Shown here piece after piece: positions 49,112 to 57,993 of a stretch of DNA of 64,000 nt (position 1 is the stretch's first letter; each line of letters opens with the position of its first letter). Location of the stretch: contig NZ_CP062310.1 in the NCBI RefSeq assembly GCF_014876775.1, positions 1,403,699-1,467,698 on the forward strand. Direction: 5' to 3'. The notes below the pieces were generated by a model. It had not been told where the DNA came from. It saw only the letters and a list, made by a program, of their open reading frames with translations, and searched no databases. The DNA comes from Infirmifilum lucidum. Lineage in GTDB: Archaea; Thermoproteota; Thermoprotei; Thermofilales; Thermofilaceae. A program made the position numbers and the translations under genes.

Positions 49112-50592
49112 GTGCAGGAGTACGACGTTACCATAGTAGGAAGTGGTATTGTAGGCCTGATGATCGCTTATAACTTGGCTCACTACAAGGTTAAGGCTCT
49201 AGTCCTGGAGGCAAATCCAGAGCCTGGTTGGGGTGTTTCAAAGGCTCATGCAGCAATAATTCACGTCGTCCAGTTACCCTTTAGATCTCTCAAGAGCAGA
49301 ATGGCTCGCGATGGTAATAAGAAAATATTGCAGGTAGCCGAAAGGCTTGGAGTTAGGTATGTTAGAACGAGTACACTTGTTGTTGCGACGAAAATACATC
49401 ATCTTTTAGCGCTCCCCTTTGTAGCACTTTACCTGAGACTAAACCTCGGCCGGGCGTGATTGGTGGAACTATATGTGAAGGGTGCCTCGTTATAGACGTA
49501 AAGAAAATGAACAGGATTCTTAGCTTCTCGGAAGAAGATTCTCTGGTTTTTGTCGAATCCGGGGTGATGCTGAAGAAATTGGAGGAGTTTTTAAACTCTA
49601 GGGGTTTCACGCTTAGACATATTCCGCAATCTTTTCCTGAAGCAGCTATAGGTGGTCTGATAGCTACAATGAGCACAGGACAGTTTAGCACGAAGTACGG
49701 GGGAATAGAAGAACTCATAGTTGACCTAGAGGCTGTTGCACCAGACGGTGGCATTATCCCCTTAAGGAGGAATATAGTTCCAAGAGCCGCAACAGAACCT
49801 GATTTTAAACGATTGTTCATAGGAAGCGAGGGTCAGCTAGGTATAATAACAAAGGCTGTCTTGAAAGCGTTCCCAATACCACAGCACCAATGGAAGAACT
49901 CCTATTTCTTCCCTGACTTCGAATCGGGATTGAGAGCGATGCGTGAGATAATGCTTACTGAAGCGACACCTGCAGTTGCTAGATTATACGACAAGGAAGA
50001 CTCAACCGTAAGGTTCCACGATGCTAGGGACATTCTCCTACTAATATATGAGGAGAATTCTGAGGGGATTCTAAAAGCAAAAGTTGCCGAGGCTGAAAGG
50101 ATAATAACTAAACACGGGGGGCTGTCGATTGGTACAGATCCCGTAGAAAAGTGGCTTGAGAAACGGTTCGACGTAATATCTGAGCTGAAGAAGCTAGTAG
50201 TCCCACTTAACCTCTGGTTCGACACTATTGAAACCTCGGCCACTTGGAGTAACTTGCCTAGAGTCTATAGAGTATTCAAGGAGAGGCTCAAGAAGGTGAA
50301 AGGAGTCTACGCAGTACTGGCCCATGCCTCCCATTTTTACACTACAGGTGCATGTATATACTTCACATTAACTTACGAAGCTGACGAGCAAACCTACTGG
50401 CACATGTGGGAGGAAGCTATGAGAACTTTACTTGAAACAGGAGCAACAATAAGCCATCACCACGGTATCGGCCTTTTGAGAGCCAAGTGGGTCGGAGAAG
50501 AGCTTAGAGCTGGCCTAGACTACCTTAGGAAGATAAAGAAATGTCTAGACCCCTGGGGTCTTTCGAATCCCGGGAAGTGGATGGGTGTCTGA
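49112..50592 (+). pseudogene. Mosaic remnant: FAD oxidoreductase N-terminus joined to AGPS-like oxidase
   Basis: The first frame (49112-49459) begins as a GlpA/LhgO-type FAD oxidoreductase (VTIVGSGIVGLMIAYNLAHY, EPGWGVSKAHAAIIHVVQLP) but loses homology after about residue 92. A second frame (GTG 49456-50592, 378 codons) is an FAD-linked oxidase of the alkylglycerone-phosphate synthase/GlcD group (AIGGLIATMSTGQFSTKYGG, SEGQLGIITKAVL, ISHHHGIGL) lacking the first about 70 residues. A deletion that removed the end of one gene and the start of the next would explain both. The sequence is more AT-rich than its neighbours. The second ORF might still be expressed. Confidence 0.7.
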
Positions 50593-50594
50593 GT

Positions 50595-51380
50595 GTGGTG
50601 AGTTTGGCAACGCTGAAGGCAGTAAGGCTGACACCAACGCTTGTAGTGAGATTCATGTTACTCCCCTTACATAGAGTCAGGAACCCCTGTCTCTACTGTC
50701 CAGGCATATGTCTAACTGCTTGCCCTACTTTTCTTGCTTCAGGCAACCTTGCGATGAGCCCACTAGGCTATTCTCGCAACATAAATCTCGGGAGGGAGAA
50801 GTGTGTAAAATGTTGGAGGTGCGTGCGAGAGTGTCCTTTAGGTTATCCTCTCCCAGAGACATTTCATGATACGCCCATTAAACTAACTCTCTCGATTGCT
50901 AAGGAGGGAAAACCGACTCTAGTCGTTTCTGAGGGCCTAGAAGAGAGCATAGGAACAAAACTAGCCGAAAAATACGGACTAGGTCTCGCAGTAGTGAGAG
51001 GCATTACAGAGCGTTATACTGAGGGAAGGCGCGTTGAAATCAGCTCTCTAAGGAAAGTGTTGAAGACCCTTAGGCATAGAGACCCGGTTGCTATGTCTCC
51101 TGAAGTTGCCCATAGCCTTGGGATTCCATTTTTACTCGAAATGCCCGAGTTACTCAAACCAGTGAGCTTCACGGGTAGGGTTCACGTTCCCTGTCTAATA
51201 CTTGACAAAGGAGAAAGAGTGCTAAGATCTCTTGAGAAGGTGAACATCAATGTCACTGAGGTCGTCGTGGATAAGTGCATTAAGGTTTCGTCGGTAGAGC
51301 CTGACACCCTGTATTTATGTCCAAGAGCAACTCTGCACAACGCTAAAACAATCTTCGACTTGATGCTCTCAGACGGCTAA
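50595..51380 (+). CDS. GlpC/GlcF-like Fe-S protein
   Basis: A 261-residue protein from GTG 50595 (ORF open further upstream). Two cysteine clusters for [4Fe-4S] centres lie near the N-terminus: CLYCPGICLTACP and CVKCWRCVRECP. The C-terminal part lacks clear CCG heterodisulfide-reductase motifs, so it is shorter than usual GlpC/GlcF. It starts 2 nt after the FAD oxidase stop and probably passed electrons from it. Since the flavin partner is truncated, its function may be lost. Confidence 0.65.
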   Translation: MVSLATLKAVRLTPTLVVRFMLLPLHRVRNPCLYCPGICLTACPTFLASGNLAMSPLGYSRNINLGREKCVKCWRCVRECPLGYPLPETFHDTPIKLTLSIAKEGKPTLVVSEGLEESIGTKLAEKYGLGLAVVRGITERYTEGRRVEISSLRKVLKTLRHRDPVAMSPEVAHSLGIPFLLEMPELLKPVSFTGRVHVPCLILDKGERVLRSLEKVNINVTEVVVDKCIKVSSVEPDTLYLCPRATLHNAKTIFDLMLSDG

Positions 51381-51398
51381 TCGCTGTAATAAAAAAAT

Positions 51399-51411
51399 TC
51401 TTTAATAAATA
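51399..51411 (+). promoter_or_regulatory. TATA box for PEP carboxykinase
   Basis: TTCTTTAATAAAT is centred about 25 nt before the GTG at 51430, giving a leaderless GTG-initiated transcript. Confidence 0.45.
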
Positions 51412-51429
51412 CTTGACGAATAGAAAGAT

Positions 51430-53226
51430 GTGGGTGGGAGCAGTTATAGGGTAATACCCCCGCTCGAGGAGCTTAACCCCCGGGTATTCAGGGAGGCCTT
51501 TAGGCGTATCGTGGAACTGAAGGAGAAGGCCGGCTTGAAGGCCATTCTGGACAACCCTCCCGACCTCCTGGAGAGGGCGAAGCTCTACGCGACTCAGTTC
51601 AGGAACGGTGCATTAGGCTGGGCTAGCAACATATGGAGTAGGTCTGCGGCGAACACTGTTGTAGTCAACAGCGACAGCGAGCTAAGGCAGGAGCACAAGC
51701 TACTCATGCAGAGAGTCCTAGAGCACATACTGGCTCAAGGGCCCCTGATCAAGGTAGACGGGTACTACGGGAGGCCGGGAACTAAAGTCCAGATGCACAC
51801 GACGGTTTACGTTGACCCGCAGTTCCCAGACCTCGCCTACAGGTGGAAGCAACTAGTATTCCCCGCGCCCCCGGACGAGAAACCCGACGCCGAGCTCTTC
51901 GTCATACCCCACTACCTAGGCAACCCACTGATCCCCGGCACTAACAGGCTGATGGCTATACTCGTCTTCCCGCACCACAACCTGACTATAATCACCCTGT
52001 CGAGCTACCAGGGGGAGATAAAGAAGGGGTCGCTGCGCCACTGGATCTACCACGTGTACAGGAAGGGGTGTACAGGGGAGCACGCCGCCCTCAGGGAATT
52101 CACTGTTCAGACAGTTGAAGGCACTTGGAAGAGAGTGACGCTAGTGATATGGGGCCTCACAGGCTCAGGCAAGTCCACACACGGCTTCTACGTGTGGACC
52201 CCGAGTAACGCGAAGGTGTACGTGGAGAAGTTTGCTGTCAACCCGCTAGAGTACGTCCGGGATCAGAAGATAAGGAATGACGACATCATCGCTATTTGCG
52301 AGGACAAGGTCTACGGCTCGGAGCGTGGAGCATGGGTAAAGACCGAAGACTTAACCCCGGAGCAGGAGGCCCTCTGGAACGCCTGCATGAGCCCTAGAGC
52401 CCTACACGAGAACACAGAGTTCTCCGCCGACGGAAACCCCAGCTTCGAGGGAGCGCTCTTCCAGTACTTCGGCATGCCAAACAGGAACGCTAGATCCGTC
52501 ATATACCTCGAAGACACGGGCTACTTCGACGGCCAAATAGACTCGGACGGGCCACTGAACACAGCAGTTTTCCTCTCCCCGGGATACTTCACAGACTACG
52601 CGTGGGTCAAGTTAAACACGCCGGAGTTCATAGCTAAGGCGCTAGCAGACGGGAGAACTGTAGGCCACCCGGCGCAAGCACGGGAACTTGTCGGCAGAGT
52701 GAGGTTTGTCCCCCGCTACTCGGAGTTCACCATAGGCGTAGGGGATGACGCCCACGTTCTAAGGTTCTACGAGTTCCTGAAGAAGTGGCAGGAGAAGGGC
52801 CACAGGGTCGAAGTTTACATGTGGAATACTACCGGGAGAATAGTAGCCCAGTACAAGTGGAGTGAGGTTAAGGTTGGGGACAGAGTAGTGAGAATACCTG
52901 AACCAGTGCTAGAGGTAAGAGATGGAGTCCCCAAGCCTGTCGGCGGCACTCGCCCTACAATAGAGGAGACGGAGCTATTCCTCCTCCAGGCAACGCGGGG
53001 CGCCGTTAAGTGGAAGCCACATCCGGTGTGGGGCGAGCGCGTCCTCGTCCCAGCGGAAGTCCCGGGAATCCCAGGTGATAGGCTGAAGGAGCTAGACCCT
53101 ACAACATACCTCGGTATGAGCGAGTTCAGAGAGCTCTTACAGGCCCAGGTAGAGTACAGCAAGCTAGTTCTACAACAGCTAGGCATGAAGCTACCCGAGG
53201 AGATACTCCGGGCCATGGACTTCTAA
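51430..53226 (+). CDS. Phosphoenolpyruvate carboxykinase (ATP-type family, divergent)
   Basis: A 598-residue protein of the PEPCK superfamily. SSYQGEIKKGSLRHWIY corresponds to the Y-x-G-E-M-K-K segment of ATP-PEPCK, and the kinase-1 P-loop is IWGLTGSGKST (about 240-250). RFVPRYSEFTIG and the large C-terminal lobe also fit. Kinase-2 and adenine-binding motifs are divergent, so nucleotide specificity is left open. It should interconvert oxaloacetate and PEP in gluconeogenesis or anaplerosis. Confidence 0.8.
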   Translation: MGGSSYRVIPPLEELNPRVFREAFRRIVELKEKAGLKAILDNPPDLLERAKLYATQFRNGALGWASNIWSRSAANTVVVNSDSELRQEHKLLMQRVLEHILAQGPLIKVDGYYGRPGTKVQMHTTVYVDPQFPDLAYRWKQLVFPAPPDEKPDAELFVIPHYLGNPLIPGTNRLMAILVFPHHNLTIITLSSYQGEIKKGSLRHWIYHVYRKGCTGEHAALREFTVQTVEGTWKRVTLVIWGLTGSGKSTHGFYVWTPSNAKVYVEKFAVNPLEYVRDQKIRNDDIIAICEDKVYGSERGAWVKTEDLTPEQEALWNACMSPRALHENTEFSADGNPSFEGALFQYFGMPNRNARSVIYLEDTGYFDGQIDSDGPLNTAVFLSPGYFTDYAWVKLNTPEFIAKALADGRTVGHPAQARELVGRVRFVPRYSEFTIGVGDDAHVLRFYEFLKKWQEKGHRVEVYMWNTTGRIVAQYKWSEVKVGDRVVRIPEPVLEVRDGVPKPVGGTRPTIEETELFLLQATRGAVKWKPHPVWGERVLVPAEVPGIPGDRLKELDPTTYLGMSEFRELLQAQVEYSKLVLQQLGMKLPEEILRAMDF

Positions 53227-53267
53227 CCACCAAAAATTATATTCGGTGAGAACAGGAGAGAGAGTGT

Positions 53268-53795
53268 ATGAACTCAAGGGAAATAGCCTTAGCCAGCATC
53301 ATCGCCGCGCTCTACGCTGTACTCGTGTACCTCTTGCCATTCATGTCTTTCCTGCTGTGGCAGGTTAGAGTAGCCGACGCGCTCATAGCGCTAACCACAG
53401 TACTAGGCTACCCGGCTGTGCTAGGCGTCACTGTGGGCTGTTTCATCGGGAATATCCTGGCAGCTCCCTGGGGGAGCGCGGCCCTCAACGCGTTTGACGC
53501 GTTTCTCGGGAGCCTCATGAACCTCGTAGCAGGCTACGCCGGCTACAGGATTGCCAGGAAAGGCGGAGAGCGTAACAGGATCATAGCCCTGGTAGTCCAG
53601 GTTCTCGTGATATCTGTGGGCGTGGGGTCGTACCTTAAGTACTTGTTGCTCTGGGCTTTTGGAACAGACGTCCCAGTACTACTCTCCATAGCCGGGGTTC
53701 TGCCAGGGTCGGTGATATCGATAGTAGTCTTGGGCTACCCGTTATCGCTGGCTGTTGAAAGATCCTTGAAGGGGCTACGGGGCAGGGCTTCCTAG
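53268..53795 (+). CDS. QueT-like ECF S component
   Basis: A 175-residue membrane protein with five or six helices and the QueT-family (PF06177) signature: WQVRVADALIALTTVLGYPAVLG, followed by GNILAAPWGSAALNAFDAFLGS. Bacterial QueT imports queuosine precursors; in archaea the substrate might be a deazaguanine used for archaeosine, but that is inference. No ATPase or EcfT nearby, so it probably uses the module at 15.9-18.5 kb. Confidence 0.78.
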   Translation: MNSREIALASIIAALYAVLVYLLPFMSFLLWQVRVADALIALTTVLGYPAVLGVTVGCFIGNILAAPWGSAALNAFDAFLGSLMNLVAGYAGYRIARKGGERNRIIALVVQVLVISVGVGSYLKYLLLWAFGTDVPVLLSIAGVLPGSVISIVVLGYPLSLAVERSLKGLRGRAS

Positions 53796-53864
53796 AGGCT
53801 TACAGAACACACTGGCATAAAAAGGAATATTATCTAGAGCTTCTCAAGTTCTCTGAGAGTCGTC

Positions 53865-54719
53865 ATGACCACTGCGTTGGCTAGGCCCACGCGCTTGTCG
53901 ATGCTTCAAAGGTACCTGTTCCCGCTCATGGTTCTACTATCGGTGAATGTTAAGGCTTTAGAGGTGCACAGCTGGCTAGCCCCCCTTGTAGTCTACGGCC
54001 TCTACAGCCTGCTAAGACTTGAAGTCGGCTGGAGTGAGAGGTTCTTCACATTCACGCTGTACGCATGCACGCTCGCGCTATACCTGACAGGCTTCTCTAC
54101 TATGGAGGGCTCGATCTTCCTGTCTTTGCTAGTAGTGGCACCCGTCATGCTGGTAGCAATAGAGGTTGAGAGAGCGTTCACGGAATACGTCCTCTCCGAG
54201 GCGGGGGTAAGAATTAGAAGCATAAGGCGTGACTCGCTGTTGCCGCGAATAACCACCCTGGAGGTACCCTACTACATGATCTCGGGTGCAAGAACCCGCT
54301 ACCCCTTGCTCTCCAGGATCTTCAAGAAGAGATATATAGATCTAGTACTGGAGACTAGTTACGGGAGCATAGCCCTTAGAGGCGTCCCTCAGGAGTCAAA
54401 CCTGCCTGCTCTAGTCGAGAAGCTCTCTCACAGGCCTGGTGTGGGCTTCGCGAAATACGGCGAGAGGACAGGCGTGTCGCTGGTAGGAAAGGGGCTTGAA
54501 GTGAGCGGCATATTTAATCCGAGCCTAGCGGGCACTGAGCTTGCTGAACTTCGCCGTCCCCCCGAGTCCTTCTCCGAGAGGCGTAGAGCAGGCTCCAGCA
54601 TGAGTAGCCTGGCAGGCTCTGGGAAAGAGAGCGCTGAAAGAGGAGAGTCGCCAGCCAGGGCGAAGACGGCCTCACCTCCTAGGAGGCGCGTGAGAAACCG
54701 CATCGAGAGGCTACTCTAG
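53865..54719 (+). CDS. Membrane protein with PH-like cytoplasmic domain, BrxL partner
   Basis: A 284-residue protein: two or three hydrophobic segments (about 15-35, 55-75, 80-100), then a cytoplasmic beta-rich domain (about 118-215; RDSLLPRITTLEVPYYMIS, YIDLVLETSYGSIALRGVP) that vaguely resembles a bacterial PH (DUF304-type) domain, then a Ser/Arg-rich low-complexity tail (about 225-284). The BrxL-like ATPase gene begins 12 nt after its stop, with the ribosome site AGGAGGTG overlapping the stop. A membrane scaffold for the ATPase is a reasonable inference. No known family. Confidence 0.6.
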   Translation: MTTALARPTRLSMLQRYLFPLMVLLSVNVKALEVHSWLAPLVVYGLYSLLRLEVGWSERFFTFTLYACTLALYLTGFSTMEGSIFLSLLVVAPVMLVAIEVERAFTEYVLSEAGVRIRSIRRDSLLPRITTLEVPYYMISGARTRYPLLSRIFKKRYIDLVLETSYGSIALRGVPQESNLPALVEKLSHRPGVGFAKYGERTGVSLVGKGLEVSGIFNPSLAGTELAELRRPPESFSERRRAGSSMSSLAGSGKESAERGESPARAKTASPPRRRVRNRIERLL

Positions 54720-54731
54720 GAGGTGGGAGCG

Positions 54732-56141
54732 GTGAGCGCCCTCGACGCGAAGATAAAGAGAGTTTTCGGGGAGTACGCGGTCGACAAGAGGGTGGCCCGG
54801 TCTGGGAGCATCCCCAGGATCCCTACTTTCATCAAGGAGTACCTCATTACGCGGTACTGCCAGGAGGGTGATAGCAGGTGTCTCGAGGATATAGCGCAGA
54901 AAGTAAGCGAGCTCTACCCAGACCCGAGGTCTCGTGAGAGGTTCCTCGGGAGGCTCAAGGAAGAGGGCAGGTTGAAGCTACTGGACGAGTTTAGAGTCGT
55001 GGTGAACCTCAAGAAGAACGCTTTCTTCTTGCAGATACCTTCACTCAACATAACTGACGCGCTCGTCCGCGACGACATCGTACGTGGCAATGAAAGGCTC
55101 TACTCAGGCCTGTGGGGCGTAGGCGTGCTCGTCTACGAGCCCCCGCTCCAGTCAAGACTTCGCGATGTGACGCCCGTAGTGATGGACGACTTTGAACCGT
55201 TCCAGGCGTACGACATAGACTTCGAGCTCTTCAGCGATGCTAGAGGCGAATTTACGCTAGAAGAGTGGCTCAGCATGCTCGTCAGGAGCATGGGGCTAAA
55301 CCCCGAGGCCTACACTCTGAGGCAGAGAGCTCTGCTTGTGGCGAGGCTCATACCCATGGCCGAGTCTAACGTAAACCTCCTCGAGCTAGGCCCGAGAGCC
55401 ACGGGGAAAACTTACACCTATCGAGAGCTCACCTACTACTCGAGGATACACTCTGGAGGTACTGTCTCCCCAGCGAGGCTCTTCTACGACATAAAGAGCA
55501 AGATACCGGGAGACCTGGTAGTGAACGACGTTGTAGTATTCGACGAGATAAACAGGATAAAGTTTGCGAGTGGGGACGAGGTCGTCGCGAAGCTCAAAGA
55601 CTACATGGTTGACGGCTACTTCGAGCGAGGGGGATACCACCCGAAGAGGCCGGCTACGTGCTCCCTGGTTTTCATCGGGAACATTGACATCGGGGAAGCT
55701 TATAGACCGCTCGCTGTAGCGTCCTACCTGCCGGCGTTCATGCACGACACGGCATTCCTCGACAGGATACACGGCTTCCTACACGGGTGGGAGTTGCCGA
55801 AGATAATGAAGAGCGACGAGCACTTGGCTCAAGGCTACGGCATAGCCGCCGACTACCTGGCCGAAGTCTTACACGAGTACAGGAACGTGAGCCTCGAGCA
55901 AGAGGTGGACGAAGTATTCGAGCTAGAGGGGAGGCTGACAATCCGCGACGAGAAGGCTATTAAAAAGCTACTGTCGGGGGCTCTAAAGCTCCTCTTCCCG
56001 AACCGCGAGTACGACAAGAGCGAGCTCGAGAGCATAGCCACAGCACTCGTAGACCTGAGGAACAACGTCTCACAGCTACTCACGGCCATGTCTCCAAGAG
56101 AGTTCCCAGAGAAAAAGATAAAAGTTAGGGTTAGAGGCTAG
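54732..56141 (+). CDS. BrxL-like AAA+ ATPase without the Lon-like C-terminal domain
   Basis: A protein of 469 residues (GTG 54732, 6 nt after GGAGGTG; GTG 54723 is the alternative) that matches BREX BrxL along most of its length: FIKEYLITRYC, EFTLEEWLSMLVRSMGLNPE, Walker A LGPRATGKTYTY, SGGTVSPARLFYD, Walker B VVVFDEINRIKF, VFIGNIDI and HDTAFLDRIHGFLHGWELPK. The Lon-like C-terminal domain of full-length BrxL (about 680 residues) is absent. No pglX, pglZ, brxA/B/C lies in the window. It pairs with a membrane protein instead, so a role outside BREX defence is likely. Confidence 0.82.
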   Translation: MSALDAKIKRVFGEYAVDKRVARSGSIPRIPTFIKEYLITRYCQEGDSRCLEDIAQKVSELYPDPRSRERFLGRLKEEGRLKLLDEFRVVVNLKKNAFFLQIPSLNITDALVRDDIVRGNERLYSGLWGVGVLVYEPPLQSRLRDVTPVVMDDFEPFQAYDIDFELFSDARGEFTLEEWLSMLVRSMGLNPEAYTLRQRALLVARLIPMAESNVNLLELGPRATGKTYTYRELTYYSRIHSGGTVSPARLFYDIKSKIPGDLVVNDVVVFDEINRIKFASGDEVVAKLKDYMVDGYFERGGYHPKRPATCSLVFIGNIDIGEAYRPLAVASYLPAFMHDTAFLDRIHGFLHGWELPKIMKSDEHLAQGYGIAADYLAEVLHEYRNVSLEQEVDEVFELEGRLTIRDEKAIKKLLSGALKLLFPNREYDKSELESIATALVDLRNNVSQLLTAMSPREFPEKKIKVRVRG

Positions 56142-56142
56142 G

Positions 56143-56547
56143 CTACTTGCCCCTCCTGCCCAGGGCCTTCAACAGTTCGACTGCTACGCCGAGCCCCCTC
56201 TGAACCTCTGGGTCGTTTAGGGCTTTGAGGAGGCCTACTAGCCCGATAGGCTTCGGCTCCTTCGGTATAGACTTCAGCGCGTCAACGAGTAGCGGGAGGT
56301 TCTCCTTTAGCGCCTCGTAGTCAACGCTTCCCAACATGTCGAGGAGGTCGTCGAGGTGGTCGAGTAGCCTGAGAGTCCCGGGCGTGAGCAACAGCGAGGA
56401 AAGCCTGCCGATAACCTCTGGGTCGAGGATATCCTTGGCTGCGTCGAGGATGCCGAGCTCGTTCATCCTAGCGAGGACATCAAGCACCTTGTTTACCGAC
56501 TCCACGTGTTCAGGTTTAAGCTCAACCTTCTCGCTCACACTTACCAC
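56143..56547 (-). CDS. DUF1641 protein, SQR partner
   Basis: A 134-residue DUF1641 protein of short amphipathic helices (LDVLARMNELGILDAAKDIL, LLDHLDDLLDMLGSVDYEAL). DUF1641 genes commonly neighbour sulfide:quinone or related FAD oxidoreductases, and this one overlaps such a gene by 7 nt. Probably an accessory subunit that helps membrane or substrate docking; its role is not established. Confidence 0.8.
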   Translation of the reverse strand: MVSVSEKVELKPEHVESVNKVLDVLARMNELGILDAAKDILDPEVIGRLSSLLLTPGTLRLLDHLDDLLDMLGSVDYEALKENLPLLVDALKSIPKEPKPIGLVGLLKALNDPEVQRGLGVAVELLKALGRRGK

Positions 56548-57725
56548 CCCTCGCCCCTCCTGATAAACTCGTCAGTCGCGTCGAAATACGCCTTGAAGAT
56601 AGGGCTCCAGAACTCGGGGTACTTGACTGCGCTCCAGTACGTGGCGACAAAGAGATCCTCCATTAGCCTCTTGAACCTCGACAACCTAACCTTTATGGGC
56701 GGGTGGTCATAGTCGCTTATCACGAAAGTGCCTTTCCCGTCTGTGATTATCGGGCAGTTAGTCCTGCCACTATACCTAGCGTCATAGCCCAGCAAGCGGG
56801 CTGCCACGACCTCAGCCTGCAGGTGCGCTGTCACCCCGCTCTTCGAGGTTGGGGCATTCGTGCAGTCGCCTATCGCGTACGCGTCGTCGAAGCCCTGTAC
56901 GTTGCTCGTGTACTTGTCTATCTTGACGTAGCTAGACTGGTCTTTAACTTCCGCCGGGCTAATGTTGTAGCTCGGCCCCCTGTGCGGTGGGACGACGACG
57001 GCCACGTTGAATTTTATATCCTCCCCTTCGAGGCTCACCAGCCTGTTCTCCCGGTTGTCTACCTCGTTGACGGTGAAGAAGGTGTGTATCTCAACCCCCC
57101 TCTCCTTAAGCTCAGGCTCGAGTATGTCTGCAACGGTCTTCGATGGGTAGGCGTGCGGGACAGGGACAGCGAGGACTACTTTAACCTTACCGGCAAGCCC
57201 CCTACTCCTGAGGAGCTCGCTCGCTAGGAAGGCTCCCTTATGGGGCCCCGGCGGGCACTTGTATATAGGGTCAGCCACTCCAATGACGAAACTGCCCTCC
57301 TTCAACCCTCTAAGCGTGTTCCAGAGCTTCAGGGAGTTCTCCGGGCTCGAGTAGAAGTCCCCAAACCGCTCGAGGAGCTCTCTGTGCCCTGGCACCGCGC
57401 TGTAGTCTAGTTCAGCCCCGCTGGCCAGGACGACGAAGTCGTACTCGTAGCTCCTGCCGCTTCTCGTCGTGACTCTCCTCTCATTCAGGTCTACGCTCAC
57501 GACCTCGTCATTGACGTAGTTTACTCCTTTCTTCAGCAGGCTCGGAATAGGCCTCAGGAACTTCTCCGGGGAGACGCCCTTGAAGGCTATCCAGAGGTTT
57601 CCAGGCTGGAAGAAGTGGCTCGTGCTCTTGTCTATGACTGTCACGTCGAAGCCGTGGGGCTGGAGCAGGTTAGCTAGAATAGCCCCTCCACCGCCCCCTC
57701 CTACAATAATAACCCTATTTGCCAA
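56541..57725 (-). CDS. Sulfide:quinone oxidoreductase-family flavoprotein
   Basis: A 394-residue FAD protein. The N-terminal VIIVGGGGGGAILANLL is the dinucleotide motif, VVLASGAELDYSAVPG the second, and AIGDCTNAPTSKSG binds FAD. Cys157 (IYKCPPGPHKGAFLASELL) matches the catalytic cysteine of SQR; a further Cys lies in TNCPII. It should oxidise sulfide and reduce a membrane quinone or a related acceptor. The C-terminal tail is amphipathic. In an operon with DsrE, TusA and DUF1641. Confidence 0.86.
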   Translation of the reverse strand: MANRVIIVGGGGGGAILANLLQPHGFDVTVIDKSTSHFFQPGNLWIAFKGVSPEKFLRPIPSLLKKGVNYVNDEVVSVDLNERRVTTRSGRSYEYDFVVLASGAELDYSAVPGHRELLERFGDFYSSPENSLKLWNTLRGLKEGSFVIGVADPIYKCPPGPHKGAFLASELLRSRGLAGKVKVVLAVPVPHAYPSKTVADILEPELKERGVEIHTFFTVNEVDNRENRLVSLEGEDIKFNVAVVVPPHRGPSYNISPAEVKDQSSYVKIDKYTSNVQGFDDAYAIGDCTNAPTSKSGVTAHLQAEVVAARLLGYDARYSGRTNCPIITDGKGTFVISDYDHPPIKVRLSRFKRLMEDLFVATYWSAVKYPEFWSPIFKAYFDATDEFIRRGEGW

Positions 57726-57750
57726 AAAACACCACCAGGAGAAAAAGGGA

Positions 57751-57984
57751 TTATTTTTTAGCCGTGACTTTAATCACTGCTTTTATGACTCCTCCCTCCT
57801 CTGTCAGGGAAACGAGTTCATTCCTAGTTTTCTCGATCCAAGCCTGCACGTCAGGCTTAAAGCCAGGGTCTGTCGCCAGGACGATTATAATGTCTCCATT
57901 CTGGGCGTTACGGTAGGCCCTTGTGAGGGCAGAGATAGGCCCGGGGCACGCCATCCCGCGGGCGTCAACCGTGATCTCCGGCAT
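57751..57984 (-). CDS. tusA: TusA-family sulfur carrier protein
   Basis: A 77-residue TusA/SirA-like protein. DARGMACPGPISALTRAY contains the invariant C-P-x-P, whose cysteine holds persulfide sulfur. The context (DsrE upstream, SQR downstream) points to sulfur relay in sulfide or thiosulfate metabolism rather than, or as well as, tRNA thiolation. Confidence 0.92.
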   Translation of the reverse strand: MPEITVDARGMACPGPISALTRAYRNAQNGDIIIVLATDPGFKPDVQAWIEKTRNELVSLTEEGGVIKAVIKVTAKK

Positions 57985-57993
57985 GCTACCCGC

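Noticed and set aside
49456-50592. Intact FAD-linked oxidase gene
   Set aside because: The frame lacks the N-terminal part of the FAD-binding domain and the adjacent sequence encodes an unrelated truncated flavoprotein, so it is treated as part of a chimera, though expression is possible.
54732-56141. Complete BREX defence island
   Set aside because: Only a BrxL-like ATPase is present; no PglX methyltransferase, PglZ phosphatase or BrxC-like ATPase lies in the window, and neighbours are metabolic or membrane genes.
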